Below are positions 32,148 through 32,386 of a stretch of 32,386 nucleotides of DNA, piece after piece (within the stretch, counting starts at the first letter, position 1; each line of letters begins with the position of its first letter). Below the pieces are notes generated by a model. It made no database searches, was not told the DNA's origin, and saw only the letters and a list, made by a program, of their open reading frames with translations. The stretch is from NCBI GenBank assembly GCA_009695405.1, contig SIAZ01000003.1:1-32386 (forward strand), written 5' to 3'. Origin of the DNA: Pedosphaera sp. (GTDB taxonomy: Bacteria > Verrucomicrobiota > Verrucomicrobiia > Limisphaerales > UBA9464). The translations under genes and the position numbers were made by a program.

Positions 32148-32189
32148 CATTCACGAGTTGACGGTAAGAATCAGTTCCAGAGGAGGTGA
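32049..32189 (+). pseudogene. IS3-family transposase OrfA, N-terminal fragment
   Basis: From ATG 32049 (or ATG 32061) the frame reads KTKTKRKRHSSAFKAKVGME and then ALLGIKTV. This is the beginning of the helix-turn-helix OrfA of IS3/IS911-type elements, where a segment such as NELA-x-GVHP would normally follow. Homology ends at about residue 33; the remaining 13 codons to TGA 32187-32189 come from the adjoining antisense transposase sequence. It was not in the ORF track because of its size. No function is expected. Confidence 0.65.
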
Positions 32190-32386
32190 TCGTCCTTGTT
32201 TTTGACCAGGACGCAGAGTTGAAGGAGATGGGTAAGGTCGGGGCGGGTCCAGAACTGACCACTGCCCCGGAGACGGCGCTGAAACTGTTTGCCCAAGGAC
32301 TCCACCGCCCCGCTGCCCATCGGGGCCCCAGCCTTCTCCATTCTGCGGTAATGGAGGTGGTCCTCATGATCTTTGAAGTAGCTGAC
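32171..32386 (-). pseudogene. Transposase C-terminal fragment, ISKra4-like, running off the window
   Basis: The minus frame that enters from the window's right edge is open to TGA at 32171-32173 and gives 71 residues. These include YFKDHEDHLHYRRMEKAG, then APMGSGAVESLGKQFQRRL, RGSGQFWTRPDL and LLQLCVLVKN. The G-x-GSG-x-VE segment followed by a basic helix, SGxxW and an LxxLR/L-x-x-N-like end is the usual C-terminus of ISKra4-type DDE transposases, with the late catalytic Glu in GAVES. The ORF track listed a different, non-coding frame here (32137-32367). The gene may be intact beyond the window. Confidence 0.65.

Noticed and set aside
32137-32367. Listed minus-strand ORF at the right end
   Set aside because: Another minus frame there encodes a recognisable transposase C-terminus; the listed frame is its shadow.

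Overview
The window looks like a chromosomal contig from a Verrucomicrobiota-type (PVC) Gram-negative bacterium. The envelope genes (an LpxL-type acyltransferase and a heptosyltransferase) indicate an outer membrane. A pilin-like protein with an H-x9-DG C-terminus, DUF1080, DUF3500, LamG and PQQ-propeller secreted proteins, a SASA-type esterase and an N-terminally extended RsmH are all typical of that group. No rRNA, tRNA or CRISPR array was recognised. The assignment rests on family resemblance only; no search was run.

Layout. (1) Positions 1-3026 are a damaged accessory end. A strikingly AT-rich block of about 1.2 kb (roughly 146-1335) carries the 3' end of a sugar epimerase gene and the first part of a thiamine-diphosphate enzyme gene. 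It is spliced into a LamG-protein gene, and the enzyme gene has an in-frame stop. Next to it is a secreted-protein gene with its own premature stop. (2) 3378-5125 holds a DUF2157 membrane protein and a GDYXXLXY protein, translationally overlapping. (3) 5225-9928 is a minus-strand run: a TatD/EboB-like hydrolase, rsmH, a threonine aldolase and a PPi-type phosphofructokinase. (4) 10073-12486 is a plus-strand envelope pair (LpxL-like, WaaF-like) plus a small unknown. (5) 12668-23257 is a deoxysugar region: a DUF1080 glycoside-processing protein, a two-domain SASA esterase, L-fuconate dehydratase (minus strand), then L-rhamnose isomerase, a four-gene rhamnose-type ABC importer and L-rhamnose mutarotase. 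(6) 23429-31361 is a plus-strand housekeeping and secreted-protein run: archaeal-type phosphoglycerate mutase, a clear intrinsic terminator, TrmO, an MFS carrier with an unusual insert, DUF3500, a PQQ propeller, a Cys-rich DR2241-like protein and PyrF. (7) 31398-32386 ends in a truncated pilin-like gene, the left end of an IS3-family element, and the C-terminus of a second, unrelated transposase.

How the genes fit together. The central region reads as uptake and early catabolism of L-rhamnose (import, anomer interconversion, isomerisation to L-rhamnulose). It sits beside an acid-sugar dehydratase and secreted enzymes that could release or deacetylate sugars from polysaccharides. The kinase and aldolase steps, and a regulator, are not in the window.

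The most unusual pattern is three otherwise well-preserved reading frames (ThDP enzyme, secreted protein, ABC ATPase). Each is broken by a single in-frame TAA or TAG where a CAA or CAG glutamine codon is the simplest ancestor. Real decay, C-to-T consensus errors or stop readthrough could each explain it. Wholesale stop-codon reassignment is unlikely, because TAA and TAG end many intact genes here at the expected C-termini.
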